A stretch of DNA of 64,000 nt from Flammula alnicola (lineage: Eukaryota > Basidiomycota > Agaricomycetes > Agaricales > Strophariaceae). This document shows, in pieces, positions 62,866 to 64,000 of this stretch. The stretch covers positions 248,001 to 312,000 of the forward strand of contig JADNRV010000042.1 of assembly GCA_015499995.1 (NCBI GenBank), given 5' to 3'. How positions within the stretch are numbered: the stretch's first letter is position 1; each line of letters begins with the position of its first letter. The translations under genes and the position numbers were made by a program. The notes beneath the pieces are model-generated. The model had not been told where the DNA came from. It was given only the letters and a program-made list of their open reading frames with translations, and made no database searches.

Positions 62866-64000
62866 ATGACTACCCCTCCGACCTTGCATATACTTTCTTC
62901 AACATCCTTCCACACACTTCATACCACCGGTTCGACTTCTCGTGAGACTTTTGCGTCTCCTCTTGCATCTCAATCTTCTCCATCTTCGGCAATATCTATT
63001 ACCAACGCAATATCAACAATAGCACAATCGACATTATCAAGTAAATCTATATCATTAGCCGGATTATCTATAGACAACAACGGCAGCAACACCAGCCGTG
63101 CGGGGAACGCGAGCCCCGAAGCTTCAGCGCAGCGGCAGCCGAAGTCTCACCCAGTCTTTGCGCTATCGCTTCGGTTGCTGGCGTACGCCTCTCCGTCTCC
63201 GTCCTCGTCTCCGTCGTTGCTCGCCATGTTGAGCAAGGCTTCTTGTCGCCTATCATCACCATCGACGGCCTCTGGACCTCCCAACGCTGGCTCGAGTCTC
63301 TCCTCACCGTTCGGACTCGGCGTTGGTTTAGGGAAGATCACCATCATGACGCAGGCCGACGTGGGACATGCCGCGCTGAGAGTGGGGGAAAGCGTGTTCA
63401 GCGGGATGAAGTTCCTCGGGGGCATCCCTCTGGAGGCTGCAAAGAGCCGCGTGGGACCTGGGCCCGAGGGTAGAATTGGAGCTTTTGTGAGCCGACCCCT
63501 GCGCAGCAGAGGAGAGGGTAGGGGCGCAGGATCGGGGGTAAGCGGGAGGTTCGTGTCGAGGAGCGCGCCGGATAATGCTGGCTGGTGCAGGAGCTGATGC
63601 CACGCAGATGTTGAGAGAGAGGAGTTATTCGAACACGTCGAATTTTTCTGGGTGGATGTTCCTAATAGCCACGGCACGGGCTCTCCTCACAGTCCGAACC
63701 CGCATCTGACGACTGTCGCTTCGCATACGAAGTCTATCGTGGAGAATGGGCACTACATCTCGTTCATCTCTCGCCTCTGCTCTCAGGAACGCAAGGCGCA
63801 GCACCAACGAAGATTGACGAATTTAACGCCTCGCGCAGCCAACCTGTTGCCGATCTCCAGTTCTCCAAGGATGGAACAAGCGTGGCCGCTGTTTTGTGGG
63901 ACGGGCATCCCGTCAAGGTGTTCAAGCTTCATCCTACGTCTTCTGTAGTGTTTTCAGCGCGTTCTTGGGCGACCGATGAACCAGCCGGGCTTGACGCTCA
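62866..64000 (+). CDS. Probable BCAS3-like WD40 protein, partial
   Basis: The frame 62866-63597 begins with a Ser/Thr-rich part, then HPVFALSLRLLAYASPSP and ADVGHAALRVGESVFSGMKF, words I know from fungal BCAS3/PROPPIN-related proteins. After a probable intron, about 63850-64000 read in another frame ISVADLQFSKDG-like words: LQFSKDGTSVAAVLWDGH, then PVKVFKLHP, a typical WD40 blade. The true start is probably upstream of 62866, since the frame stays open and earlier blades are expected. The gene leaves the window at its 3' side. Family members bind phosphoinositides at autophagic or endosomal membranes; that role is inferred only. Confidence 0.45.

Overview
The window is nuclear DNA of a mushroom-forming basidiomycete (Agaricomycetes). 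The evidence is dense short introns (about 48-76 bp) with GT-AG and some GC-AG borders, class II secreted heme peroxidases, a basidiomycete-type sesquiterpene synthase, F-box/LRR proteins, a CFEM protein and a type I metacaspase. No bacterial, organellar, rRNA, tRNA or CRISPR signal was recognised. I cannot name the species.

Layout. 1-6 kb is a repeat graveyard: broken copies of genes that occur elsewhere in the window, cut by a hAT-like element and foldback elements. 6.2-7.5 kb holds an intact five-exon sesquiterpene synthase between two direct repeats. 11.4-13.1 kb and 23.2-24.8 kb hold two intact class II peroxidase genes on the minus strand, paralogues with exactly matching exon lengths, each inside one unit of a roughly 5 kb direct segmental duplication. 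Between them lie a membrane-protein gene, a truncated metacaspase, an intact ferroportin and a dead KRE6/SKN1-like glucan synthase gene. 28-33 kb holds a lineage-specific gene built from repeated exons and a partial copy of it. 33.5-33.9 kb is a very young foldback element. 34.3-40.4 kb holds an intact 14-exon metacaspase, a truncated ferroportin, and two copies of the 5' part of a small secreted-protein gene on either side.

From 41.8 kb the window is more gene-dense: an LRR/F-box-like protein, a two-exon hypothetical, a 14-exon DHA1-type MFS transporter, a nine-exon GTP cyclohydrolase II-type uracil catabolism protein (URC1-like), an HNH-nuclease protein with an apparent frameshift, a possible galectin-like coiled-coil protein, an F-box protein, a CFEM protein with a frame problem, and the start of a probable BCAS3-like WD40 protein that leaves the window.

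How it fits together. The genes do not form one pathway. The peroxidases suggest oxidative attack on plant litter or lignin, ferroportin suggests iron/manganese handling, and the terpene synthase suggests a volatile or secondary metabolite. The strongest story is structural: the block [membrane gene - metacaspase - ferroportin] occurs in three states of decay, and each of the two larger copies keeps a different gene intact. The peroxidase pair carries an Asp/Gly/Asp arrangement at the usual manganese site and has no surface catalytic Trp.
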